NCBI RefSeq assembly: GCF_016583625.1
Contig: NZ_NRRN01000003.1
Span: forward strand, 1 to 64,000
Length of the DNA stretch: 64,000 nt
Direction: 5' to 3'
From: Halorhodospira abdelmalekii
GTDB lineage: Bacteria; Pseudomonadota; Gammaproteobacteria; Nitrococcales; Halorhodospiraceae
The notes under the pieces are model-generated. The model ran no database searches, was not told where the DNA came from, and saw nothing but the letters and a program-made list of their open reading frames with translations. Each line of letters begins with the position of its first letter. The stretch's first letter is position 1. Made by a program: the position numbers and the translations under genes. This document shows positions 40,947-48,629 of the stretch, in pieces.

Positions 40947-43133
40947 TTGCCCCTGCTTGAACTGCGCAACGTCCAGTTGGCCCTCGGTCACCACCCGCCC
41001 CTGCTCGAACGGGTCGATTTGAGTGTCGATCCGCACGAGCGGGTCTGCCTGGTTGGGCGCAACGGCGCCGGCAAGTCGACCCTGCTGCGCCTCATTGCCG
41101 GCGATCTCGAGCCGGACGAGGGCGAGATCGCCTACGACTCGGCCACACGCATCGCTCAGCTCTCACAACGACTGCCCGAGAAGCAAGACGGCAGCGTCTA
41201 TCAGCACATCGCCGCTGGCCTCGGCACACTCGGTGCCACGCTTGAGCGCTACCACCGGCTAGCGGAAGCGGTCGCCGCCGGGGAGAGCGAGTGCCTGGAT
41301 GCACTGCAGGCGTGCCAGGACACCCTTGAGGCCGAGGGCGGCTGGGCCCTCAATCAGCGCATTGAGTCGATTGTCACGCGCCTGCAGCTCGACCCTGACG
41401 CCGCCATGGCGGAGCTCTCCGGCGGCCAACAACGCCGGGTGCTGCTCGGGCGCGCCCTGGTCACCGATCCCGATCTCTTGCTCCTCGATGAGCCGACCAA
41501 CCATCTTGATATCGACTCCATCACCTGGCTTGAGACCTTTCTCAGCGACTGGTCCGGGGCGCTGCTCTTTATCACCCACGACCGGGCCTTTCTGCAGCGG
41601 CTTGCCACCCGCATCATCGAGATCGACCGCGGTGTGACGTACAGCTACCCCGGCGACTATCAAAACTATCTGCGCCGCCGTGAGGAGCGGCTGGAGACCG
41701 AAGAGCAGCAACGAGCCGAATTCGACAAACGGCTCGCCCGCGAAGAGGTGTGGATTCGCCAAGGGATCAAGGCGCGGCGCACGCGCAATCAGGGCCGCGT
41801 CCGTCAGCTCCAGCAACTGCGCGCCGAACGTGCCGCACGGCGCGAGCGCCTTGGCACCGCCCGCTTTCGGGTTCAGGAGGCGGAGCGCTCAGGAAAGATC
41901 GTCGTCGAGGCCTCTCAAGTCTCCTTTGCCTACGGCGCCGCGGCCGATGCCAGTGCCAGTGCCAGTGCCAAGGTCGGCGCCGCTGCCAGCCCTAACGCCG
42001 CCCCCCATACTAGCGGTGATGATGGGACCAACGCCGAACGGCTGATCATCGATCGGCTCGATACCACGATCCTGCGCGGCGATAAGGTCGGCCTCATCGG
42101 CCCCAACGGCTGCGGCAAGACGACCCTGCTGCGCCTGCTACTCGGTGAGCTAGAACCGACCGCCGGGACGATCCAGCGCGGCACCCGCCTGGAGATCGCC
42201 TACTTCGATCAGCAGCGGGCGGTACTCGATGAGGCGGCCAGCGTGCAAGATAACGTCGGCGGTGGCCAAGAGCATCTCGATATCCACGGTCAGCGTCGCC
42301 ACGTCTTAAGCTATCTGCAAGATTTTCTCTTTCCAGCGCAGCGGGCTCGTCAGCCGGTCCGCGCCCTCTCCGGCGGTGAACGCAATCGGCTGCTGCTCGC
42401 CCGCCTCTTTAGTCAGCCGGCCAATCTGCTCGTGCTCGATGAACCGACGAACGATCTGGATGCCGAAACACTTGAACTGCTCGAAGAGCGCCTGCTCGAG
42501 TTTACCGGCACCGTGCTCATCGTCAGCCACGATCGCGCCTTTCTCGATGCAGTCGCCACGCAGTCACTCGCTTACGAGGGCGAGGGCCGCTTTCGTGAGT
42601 ACGCCGGCGGTTACAGCGACTGGATCCGGCAGCGCCCCCAACCGCCCCCACTCACCGGGCGCAGTGCCTGTACCCCCAAGCCAGAACGCAGTCAAGATCG
42701 AGATCGAGGGCCAAGCCAGGATCCAGCCCGCACCGACTCGACAAGCGGCCGTAGAGCCCCCACCTCCGATACCACCCACGTTGGCGACGTCAGCAGTGGC
42801 ACTAGCAGCGCCAACAACGTCGAAGAGAGGAGAGCGAGAGACGAGGCTGGACCACGTGGTGCCACGGCCAGCGCCGCCAAGCGGACGGCACCACCGAAAC
42901 GTCTCAGCCGCTACGAAGAGCAAGAGCTCGCCGAGCTTCCGGAGCACATCGAAGCGCTTGAGCAGAAACAGGCAACACTCCACGAACAGCTCGCCGACCC
43001 AGCCCTCTATCAGCAGGCCGATGAGGCGCGGATTCGGGCACTGCAACAGGAACTCGCCACGCTTGAGGCCCAACTCACCGAAACGTATGCGCGCTGGGAA
43101 GCGCTGGAGGCGCGCAACCAGCTGTTGACGTGA
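40947..43133 (+). CDS. uup: ABC-F family ATPase Uup with extended linkers
   Basis: Soluble twin-ATPase ABC-F protein (728 aa; E. coli Uup is 635) implicated in ribosome or replication-fork processes. First cassette: GRNGAGKST, LSGGQQRRV, LLLDEPTNHLD. Second cassette: GPNGCGKTT, LSGGERNRLLLARLF, LVLDEPTNDLD. The Uup-type C-terminal coiled coil (LAELPEHIEALEQKQATLHEQL) is intact. Extra length comes from two low-complexity insertions: a Ser/Ala stretch from a 6-bp GCCAGT array (41949-41966) at the start of the second cassette, and a polar Ser/Thr/Arg/Pro linker of about 85 residues before the coiled coil. TTG start with GAGAGGA at 40931. Confidence 0.92.
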   Translation: MPLLELRNVQLALGHHPPLLERVDLSVDPHERVCLVGRNGAGKSTLLRLIAGDLEPDEGEIAYDSATRIAQLSQRLPEKQDGSVYQHIAAGLGTLGATLERYHRLAEAVAAGESECLDALQACQDTLEAEGGWALNQRIESIVTRLQLDPDAAMAELSGGQQRRVLLGRALVTDPDLLLLDEPTNHLDIDSITWLETFLSDWSGALLFITHDRAFLQRLATRIIEIDRGVTYSYPGDYQNYLRRREERLETEEQQRAEFDKRLAREEVWIRQGIKARRTRNQGRVRQLQQLRAERAARRERLGTARFRVQEAERSGKIVVEASQVSFAYGAAADASASASAKVGAAASPNAAPHTSGDDGTNAERLIIDRLDTTILRGDKVGLIGPNGCGKTTLLRLLLGELEPTAGTIQRGTRLEIAYFDQQRAVLDEAASVQDNVGGGQEHLDIHGQRRHVLSYLQDFLFPAQRARQPVRALSGGERNRLLLARLFSQPANLLVLDEPTNDLDAETLELLEERLLEFTGTVLIVSHDRAFLDAVATQSLAYEGEGRFREYAGGYSDWIRQRPQPPPLTGRSACTPKPERSQDRDRGPSQDPARTDSTSGRRAPTSDTTHVGDVSSGTSSANNVEERRARDEAGPRGATASAAKRTAPPKRLSRYEEQELAELPEHIEALEQKQATLHEQLADPALYQQADEARIRALQQELATLEAQLTETYARWEALEARNQLLT
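41949..41966. repeat. 6-bp in-frame tandem repeat in uup
   Basis: GCCAGT is repeated three times exactly, encoding alternating Ala-Ser within a non-conserved surface loop between the first beta-strand and the second Walker A region. Confidence 0.85.
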
Positions 43134-43148
43134 CCGATCCCGACTCAC

Positions 43149-43190
43149 GGGCAACGGGCAACGGGCAACGGGCAACGGGCAACGGGCAAC
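43149..43190. repeat. Heptanucleotide array GGGCAAC x6
   Basis: Six exact head-to-tail copies of GGGCAAC begin 16 bp after the uup stop. The rest of this 284-bp gap before the methyltransferase holds further degenerate repeats, including CACCAGGACTACGC at 43329-43342 and 43369-43382, and no credible gene. Confidence 0.97.
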
Positions 43191-43417
43191 GGGCGCAACC
43201 CGAGCCGACACCAGAGCTGTCGCGCAACCGGTTGCTGACCGGCTCCGGCTAAGGCATGCTAGGCGGTTACCCAACGTGGAACTACGCAGTCGGGCTGCAG
43301 CAGTGCGACTACGACGCCAGGGCCACTACACCAGGACTACGCAGCAGAACCGCGGCAGCAGAACTGAGCACCAGGACTACGCCCTGGATCGGCGTAAGAT
43401 CATCGGGAACCTAGCGC

Positions 43418-44284
43418 ATGGCCACCACCCGCAAGCACCTAAGTTGGCTCCTCAACCCTCTGCAGCGCCCAGCCGTCACCGAACTCTACGAGCTACTCTC
43501 CACGCGCAGCGCAACCAGTAACGGCCTCTATCTCAACCTTGGCTACTGGGCGGAGGCAGACAACATCGACGAGGCGAGTGACGCCCTCGCGCTGCTCCTC
43601 GCCGATGCCGTTGGGATGGGACCGGAAGACAGCGTGCTCGACGTCGGTTTCGGCTTTGCCGACCAGGATCTGTTATGGATCGAGAGCCACCGTCCGCGCC
43701 ACATCACCGGCCTGAACATCACGCCGCTACAGGTCGAGCTCGGGCGAGAACGCGTCGCTGAGCAGGGACTGAGTAAACGCATCGATCTGCGCGAAGGCTC
43801 GGCGACCGAGATCCCGCTGCCGGATGCCTCTGTCGATTGCATCGTGGCACTTGAGTGCGCCTTTCACTTCCGCTCGCGCGAAGATTTCTTCCGCGAGGCG
43901 TATCGCGTACTGCGCCCCGGCGGTCGACTGGCCACCGCCGACATCGTACCGCTACCCCCAGCACCGCAGGCGGCCGTCCGCCTTAAACAGCGCATCACCT
44001 GGAGCTGGGCGGCACGCAAGTTCGCAATGGCGCCAGAGAATGCCTATCCGCGGACGATCTATCGCGAGATGCTTGATGCCTGTGGCTTCGCCAAACCCAG
44101 GGTCGAATCGATTCGCGACGAGGTCTACGCCCCGTTGCACAAATGGCTCGCCGCCAACCCGCAAGCCCTCGCCCGCCTCCATCCTGCAGCTCGACTCGCC
44201 GCCCGCCTCAGTTTGCGCATCAGCCCGGAGACCGCCTACGCCGGACTCGACTACATCCTAGCGCGCGCGCGCAAGCCGAACTAG
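43418..44284 (+). CDS. Class I SAM-dependent methyltransferase
   Basis: 288 aa. Motif I is VLDVGFGFADQD near residues 73-84, followed by NITPLQVELGRERV and the acidic residue after strand 2, and the Methyltransf_11-type segment LPDASVDCIVALECAFHFRSREDFFREAYRVLRPGGRL. This is the pattern of small-molecule methyltransferases such as UbiE, tocopherol or sarcosine/dimethylglycine enzymes. GGY-type glycine betaine synthesis cannot be confirmed, although a BCCT transporter follows. The ATG is the first clear start after the repeat region. Confidence 0.85.
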   Translation: MATTRKHLSWLLNPLQRPAVTELYELLSTRSATSNGLYLNLGYWAEADNIDEASDALALLLADAVGMGPEDSVLDVGFGFADQDLLWIESHRPRHITGLNITPLQVELGRERVAEQGLSKRIDLREGSATEIPLPDASVDCIVALECAFHFRSREDFFREAYRVLRPGGRLATADIVPLPPAPQAAVRLKQRITWSWAARKFAMAPENAYPRTIYREMLDACGFAKPRVESIRDEVYAPLHKWLAANPQALARLHPAARLAARLSLRISPETAYAGLDYILARARKPN

Positions 44285-44395
44285 CCGGGTCGGGTGGCTG
44301 CAAGTACACAACGCCCCGCAACCACCCGACCGCTAATCAGTCGACGGACGAAAAACGATGCACTCGCGGTCGCTACCACACAGCAGCGAGCACGA

Positions 44396-44614
44396 CTACT
44401 CAGCGCTCTCCTCCGCCTGCCTGTCGTTGCGCAGGTTCTCCAAGCCCCAGGCGGTACCGCCGAGGATCCCGACCATCGCCAGGAAGGCGCCAAAACCAGC
44501 CGCCGCCCCGCCCTCATTCCACAGGCCGACACTAGCGATGATGAGCCCAAGACCCGATACCACGCCCATGAAGATCCAAGGGGCTTGCACACCACGATAG
44601 GGATCGATCTCCAT
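44396..44614 (-). CDS. Small two-TM membrane protein
   Basis: 72 aa, not assigned to a family. Two hydrophobic helices (APWIFMGVVSGLGLIIASVGLW and AAAGFGAFLAMVGILGGTAWGL) are separated by a short Asn-Glu-Gly-Gly loop, with an acidic C-terminus. The ATG at 44614 follows a GAGGAG site; an in-frame GTG overlaps that site and is unlikely. It lies about 115 bp downstream of the BCCT transporter on the same strand, so an accessory role in the transporter operon is possible. Confidence 0.65.
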   Translation of the reverse strand: MEIDPYRGVQAPWIFMGVVSGLGLIIASVGLWNEGGAAAGFGAFLAMVGILGGTAWGLENLRNDRQAEESAE

Positions 44615-44729
44615 CCTTGTCACTCCTCAGTTTTGCTTGACCGTATTGCGTTTGCGCAGCGTGCGGTTGCGCGCCGTTAAGTGATCAGCAGTCACGCCTG
44701 ACCTCGCAGCTGCCCTCACAGAGGAGGCC

Positions 44730-46313
44730 TCACAGGTGAGGCGCCCCGGGCGGACGCCAGCCACCCTCCTGCCACGTCATCTGCATGCGATTTTTCTCTT
44801 CTTGCAGCCCGCGGATCAAAGCGTAGCACATCAGTAGCATGATCAGTGAGAAGGGCAACGCGGCGATGATCGAGGCGGCTTGCAGCGCCACCAAACCACC
44901 GGCGATCAGCAACACCGCAGCCACCGCGCCCTCGGCGATCCCCCAGAAGGCGCGCTGGAAGGTCGGCGGCTCGGTGTTGCCGACCGATAGGAGCATGGTG
45001 ACGACGAGGGTCGCCGAATCGGAAGAGGTCACAAAGTAGGTCGCAATCAAGATGGTGACCACCACCGCCGCTAACACAGCAATCACGCCGGGGGCAATCG
45101 CCTCAATCGTATAGTAGAGCGCGATCGTCTCATCCTCAGCCACCGCATCGACCAGACCGCCGGCGCCAAAGAGTTCCTGATAGAGCCCGGTGCCGCCGAA
45201 GACCGTCAACCACAGCATCGCCAGCAGGGTCGGCACCAATAACACCCCCAAGACGAACTCGCGGATGGTGCGCCCGCGCGAGATGCGCGCGATGAACATG
45301 CCAACAAAGGGCGCCCAGGCGATCCACCAGCCCCAGTAGAAGGCCGTCCAGCCCAACTGCCACTCATCGGCCTCACGGGCGCCGGTCGCATCGGTCCAAA
45401 AACTCAGATAGACGACGTTCTGTAGGTAGTCGCCAATCCCCTGCACGAAGCTCGTCAACAGGTAGAGGGTTGGACCAAAGCTGAGGAAGAAGAGCAAGAT
45501 GACTGCACTGAGCAGCAGATTCAGCTGCGAGAGCAGCTTCACCCCGCGGCCGACCCCACTGATCACTGAGCCGACCGCAATCAGCGTCACGACCGCAATG
45601 ATGATCAGCTGATTCGCCAGACTGACCTCAATCCCGAGCAGCTGCTGCAGACCGGTGTTGATCTGGATCGCCCCAAGACCGAGCGACGTCGCCACACCGA
45701 AGACCGTACCAAAGACTGCCAGCACATCGGCGGCGTGACCGATCGGGCCGTAGATGCGCTGCCCGATCAATGGATAGAGCGCCGAGCGAATGGCCAGTGG
45801 CAGCTTTTTACGGTAACAAAAGAAGGCCAAGGAGAGCGCAACGATGGCGTAGATCGCCCACGGATGCAGCCCCCAGTGGAAGTAAGTCAGACGCATCGCC
45901 GTCTCAGCGGCGTGCTTCCCCTCGTCGGCGACGGCAAAGGGATTGCCCTGAAAGTGGTAGATCGGCTCGGCAATGCTCCAGAAGAGCAGACCGATGCCCA
46001 TACCGGCCCCGAAGAGCATCGAGAACCAAGCGAAGTAGGAGAACTCCGGCGGGCGGTCGTCGTCACCCAGCTTCAGATCGCCAAAGCGGCTGAAGAGGAT
46101 GAAGATTGCAAAGAAGAGGAAAAAGGCGACAACCCCGATGTAGTACCACTTAAAGTGCCCAAAGACCCACTCCATGGCGACCTGGAAGACCGCCTCGGCA
46201 CGCTCCGGGTCGATCGCCCCAAAGGCCAGAAAGCCACCAACGACCAACACCGCCGTCAGTGTCAGCGGAATGTTCAGTCCTTTGAGCGGTCCTACGCTCG
46301 CTCGCATCCCCAT
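44730..46313 (-). CDS. BCCT-family betaine/carnitine/choline transporter
   Basis: Twelve-span secondary transporter, 527 aa, for quaternary-ammonium osmolytes such as glycine betaine. Signatures are MGIGLLFWSIAEPIYHF near 100 and the family Trp-rich segment FYWGWWIAWAPFVGMFIARISRGRTIREFV, with ATYFVTSSDSATLV later. The C-terminal tail is short, unlike osmosensing BetP with its long tail. The stop codon lies inside a 7-bp hairpin (44727-44742) with no T-run. The ATG at 46313 follows AGGGG by about ten bases. Supports a salt-adapted lifestyle. Confidence 0.93.
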   Translation of the reverse strand: MGMRASVGPLKGLNIPLTLTAVLVVGGFLAFGAIDPERAEAVFQVAMEWVFGHFKWYYIGVVAFFLFFAIFILFSRFGDLKLGDDDRPPEFSYFAWFSMLFGAGMGIGLLFWSIAEPIYHFQGNPFAVADEGKHAAETAMRLTYFHWGLHPWAIYAIVALSLAFFCYRKKLPLAIRSALYPLIGQRIYGPIGHAADVLAVFGTVFGVATSLGLGAIQINTGLQQLLGIEVSLANQLIIIAVVTLIAVGSVISGVGRGVKLLSQLNLLLSAVILLFFLSFGPTLYLLTSFVQGIGDYLQNVVYLSFWTDATGAREADEWQLGWTAFYWGWWIAWAPFVGMFIARISRGRTIREFVLGVLLVPTLLAMLWLTVFGGTGLYQELFGAGGLVDAVAEDETIALYYTIEAIAPGVIAVLAAVVVTILIATYFVTSSDSATLVVTMLLSVGNTEPPTFQRAFWGIAEGAVAAVLLIAGGLVALQAASIIAALPFSLIMLLMCYALIRGLQEEKNRMQMTWQEGGWRPPGAPHL

Positions 46314-46442
46314 AATAGCCAGCCCCTAAAGATTGTGGTCCGTTGCTACCGCCCGGTCATCCGCACGCGGCGAGGTGCGCAGCTATATGCGGCGCTGGAT
46401 GTACGGCTCGGTGTGTCGCCAGGCGCGTAGCTAGCAGCGTCC

Positions 46443-47057
46443 CTAGAAGTACTCTTCGCCGACGTGATCGTCGTAGCCACCGACAGCGCGATAGACCAGA
46501 TCGCCACGCGGATTGCTCCGGTGATCGACCAGCGAGACCATCGGTTGACGGTTCACAGCGGTGCGCTGCCCGAGGTAGATACAGACCGGAACCCCGATGT
46601 TGGTCGTCCCGACTGTGATCCACAGCCGATCGAAGCCGAAACCACCGCCGACGAAATCGAGCTGCGTCAGAGCCTCGTCAAAGCCTGCAACGAAGTAGTT
46701 CCGCTGCTCACGACTGGCGAAGACATGGACGCGGATATAAGCGTAGAGCAGTTCGTTAACAAGCTCAGGCAGGCGGAACTCGCCGGTCACCTCGGCCCCC
46801 TCGTGGTGCTCGGCGAAGGGGTCGACATGGACGGTTAAATCCTCGGGGTGGGGATTAAAGCGCGGCAGATAGCGCACATAGGCCGAGGTATCGGCAAGCG
46901 TATAGCGAACGCGCACAATATGCATCCGCTCTACCAGATCGGCCACACTCAGCGCTGCAACCGCCGCCGGCTCAAGCACCTGATCGTGCTGCCCCTCCTC
47001 TCCGCTGAAGGCCTCTTTGTTCGCTCCCGGATCGACTCCTTCGTCTTCGCTGGCCAT
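46443..47057 (-). CDS. Uncharacterised acidic protein
   Basis: 204 aa, not recognised. The N-terminal 35 residues are acidic and probably disordered. The remainder looks like a compact alpha/beta domain (ALSVADLVERMHIVRVRYTLAD, LVNELLYAYIRVHVFASREQRNYFVAGF, FDRLWITVGTTNIGVPVCIYLGQ). No membrane span or signal peptide is seen. The ATG at 47057 has a strong GGGAGGG site; the open frame continues to 47234 without support. Divergent from a membrane HNH-like gene across a 200-bp region, so shared control is possible. Confidence 0.7.
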   Translation of the reverse strand: MASEDEGVDPGANKEAFSGEEGQHDQVLEPAAVAALSVADLVERMHIVRVRYTLADTSAYVRYLPRFNPHPEDLTVHVDPFAEHHEGAEVTGEFRLPELVNELLYAYIRVHVFASREQRNYFVAGFDEALTQLDFVGGGFGFDRLWITVGTTNIGVPVCIYLGQRTAVNRQPMVSLVDHRSNPRGDLVYRAVGGYDDHVGEEYF

Positions 47058-47258
47058 GAAAACCCTCCCACTTTCTGCCTTTTCTCGTCCTATCTTCGCC
47101 ACGATCACCCGCTCGATGCAAGCCACCCACGTTGAAACAACCGGTGAAGCAATGCCGCAAAAGCGGAACAACCCGGGCATCGCGGCGAAGTTGCGGCAAG
47201 GATGGCTGTCAAAGATTAAAGTTGCCGAAACCACCGTAGGGGCCTATCATCGGGTCCC

Positions 47259-48620
47259 ATGGTCACAACGACGATCGGCGCCATAGCGACTGTACTCTCG
47301 CTGCTGCTGATGATCGCAGCCGGGACCTTCGAGGCTCGAGCACAGCGTCTCGGTAAGCGGCTCGATGCAGAGAGCGCTCGCGATATCAAGTATTGGCAGC
47401 GCGGGGCGGCCAGTCTCTTCGCCATCGCCACCCTGCCCGGCTTGATCAGTCGCCCAGCACCGGAGTTTGCCGCCGCCGTCCACGACGCCCTCAGCGCACT
47501 TTCGCCGATGTTTCTCCTCCTCGGCGCTCTGTGTTTTATCGCCAGCGCCAGCAAAATCTTGCCAGCTTGGCGGCGATATCGGGAACAGCGCGCACAGGAC
47601 GCCCAAAAGCAGAGACTGGCCGAACTCGGCGATCCCTTCCCCGAAGTCTCGGCGGCGATTGCTCAGAGTCTGGAGCAGTGTCTGCCAGGCATGACCGTCA
47701 AGCGCGATGTTCGGGACGGCGATGGCCACCACGCCAGTTTGCTCCTTGAGCCCAATGGCGAGGGTGAGGCCGAGGGTCGCTACATCATCTACGCCCTGCC
47801 GCGCGTTAACCTGTTCAAGGGTGAAGGCAAGGAAAAAGGGAAAGACCGCGGCAACGCGGCGCAGCGACAAGGGACGAACAGAGCGACCGAGGCCGCTGAT
47901 GGCAGCCACGTCAACCTGAATCTAAACGCCGTGAGTCGCGCAGCCAAGGCCGCCTCGGCCTTCGAGGGGCGCCCGCTCCTGTGGACTCCGGCGCAGGGCA
48001 ACCCCACCGGGTACTATGCACCCGTCGATTGGGAGATGCGCCCCTACGTCGTCGAAGGCAAGGACATTCACCTCGCCGAGGCGATCAAGAAATTCGAACT
48101 CGCCGGTCGCTCGGAACGGCGCCGCCGCGAGGCGCGTGAGGCCGCCCGGAAGGCGGAAGAGGGCGATCCGCGGCACCACCTGCCGGTGCGTACCGAAATC
48201 ACCGCCGATAAAGCGCGAGCAGCAGCCAGCGACCGCGACGGCTGGGAGCGCTTCAACCGCCTCGCTCCCCGCCACCCGCACATGATCGAGGTCATCCGCC
48301 GCCGCGCTCGCAATATCTGCGATCTTTGTACCCAGACCATCATCCCTGAAGAGAGCGGCAAGATCGCCGTTACCGATCACGAGCATGTATGCAAGAACGA
48401 TGCAACGGTCCGCATCGCCCTCAATGAGGGCCCCGAACCGGTTTCGCAGAACATGCCCGACTGTGCTCAGTGCCACTATGAGTACCCGGAACTCTACGAG
48501 TCGTGCGTCTCGCGGTTAACCACCACACACTCCGGAAAATGCCCCGACCCGCAAAAAAATGCCGAGCGTGATGCTGAACTCGATCACCGAGAGAAGCTTG
48601 CCCGCTTAGCAGGACACTGA
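47259..48620 (+). CDS. Membrane-anchored protein with C-terminal HNH-like zinc nuclease motif
   Basis: 453 aa, no known family recognised. Hydrophobic segments are near residues 4-22, 45-60 and 84-103, with a cytoplasmic-looking remainder. A middle domain (about 120-180) is followed by a Lys/Arg/Asn-rich linker. The C-terminus has CDLC (354-357), DHEH (373-376), then N398, DCAQCH (C402, C405, H406). This order (CxxC, D-H, N, CxxC-H) is that of treble-clef HNH endonucleases. The nuclease call rests on these residues alone; a non-catalytic zinc domain is possible. Converges with tmcA. Confidence 0.72.
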   Translation: MVTTTIGAIATVLSLLLMIAAGTFEARAQRLGKRLDAESARDIKYWQRGAASLFAIATLPGLISRPAPEFAAAVHDALSALSPMFLLLGALCFIASASKILPAWRRYREQRAQDAQKQRLAELGDPFPEVSAAIAQSLEQCLPGMTVKRDVRDGDGHHASLLLEPNGEGEAEGRYIIYALPRVNLFKGEGKEKGKDRGNAAQRQGTNRATEAADGSHVNLNLNAVSRAAKAASAFEGRPLLWTPAQGNPTGYYAPVDWEMRPYVVEGKDIHLAEAIKKFELAGRSERRRREAREAARKAEEGDPRHHLPVRTEITADKARAAASDRDGWERFNRLAPRHPHMIEVIRRRARNICDLCTQTIIPEESGKIAVTDHEHVCKNDATVRIALNEGPEPVSQNMPDCAQCHYEYPELYESCVSRLTTTHSGKCPDPQKNAERDAELDHREKLARLAGH

Positions 48621-48629
48621 AGCGGTCCG

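Noticed and set aside
43149-43190. GGGCAAC array considered as a CRISPR array
   Set aside because: The 7-bp units are directly abutting, with no unique spacers and no cas genes in the window.
44727-44742. Hairpin over the BCCT stop codon as a terminator
   Set aside because: Only a 7-bp stem with a two-base loop and no T-run on the minus strand; it is noted in the gene entry but not called.
47259-48620. HNH-like gene considered as the IscB partner of the HEARO-like elements
   Set aside because: It has N-terminal membrane helices and lacks the RuvC motifs and arginine-rich bridge helix of IscB, and is 9 kb from the nearest element.
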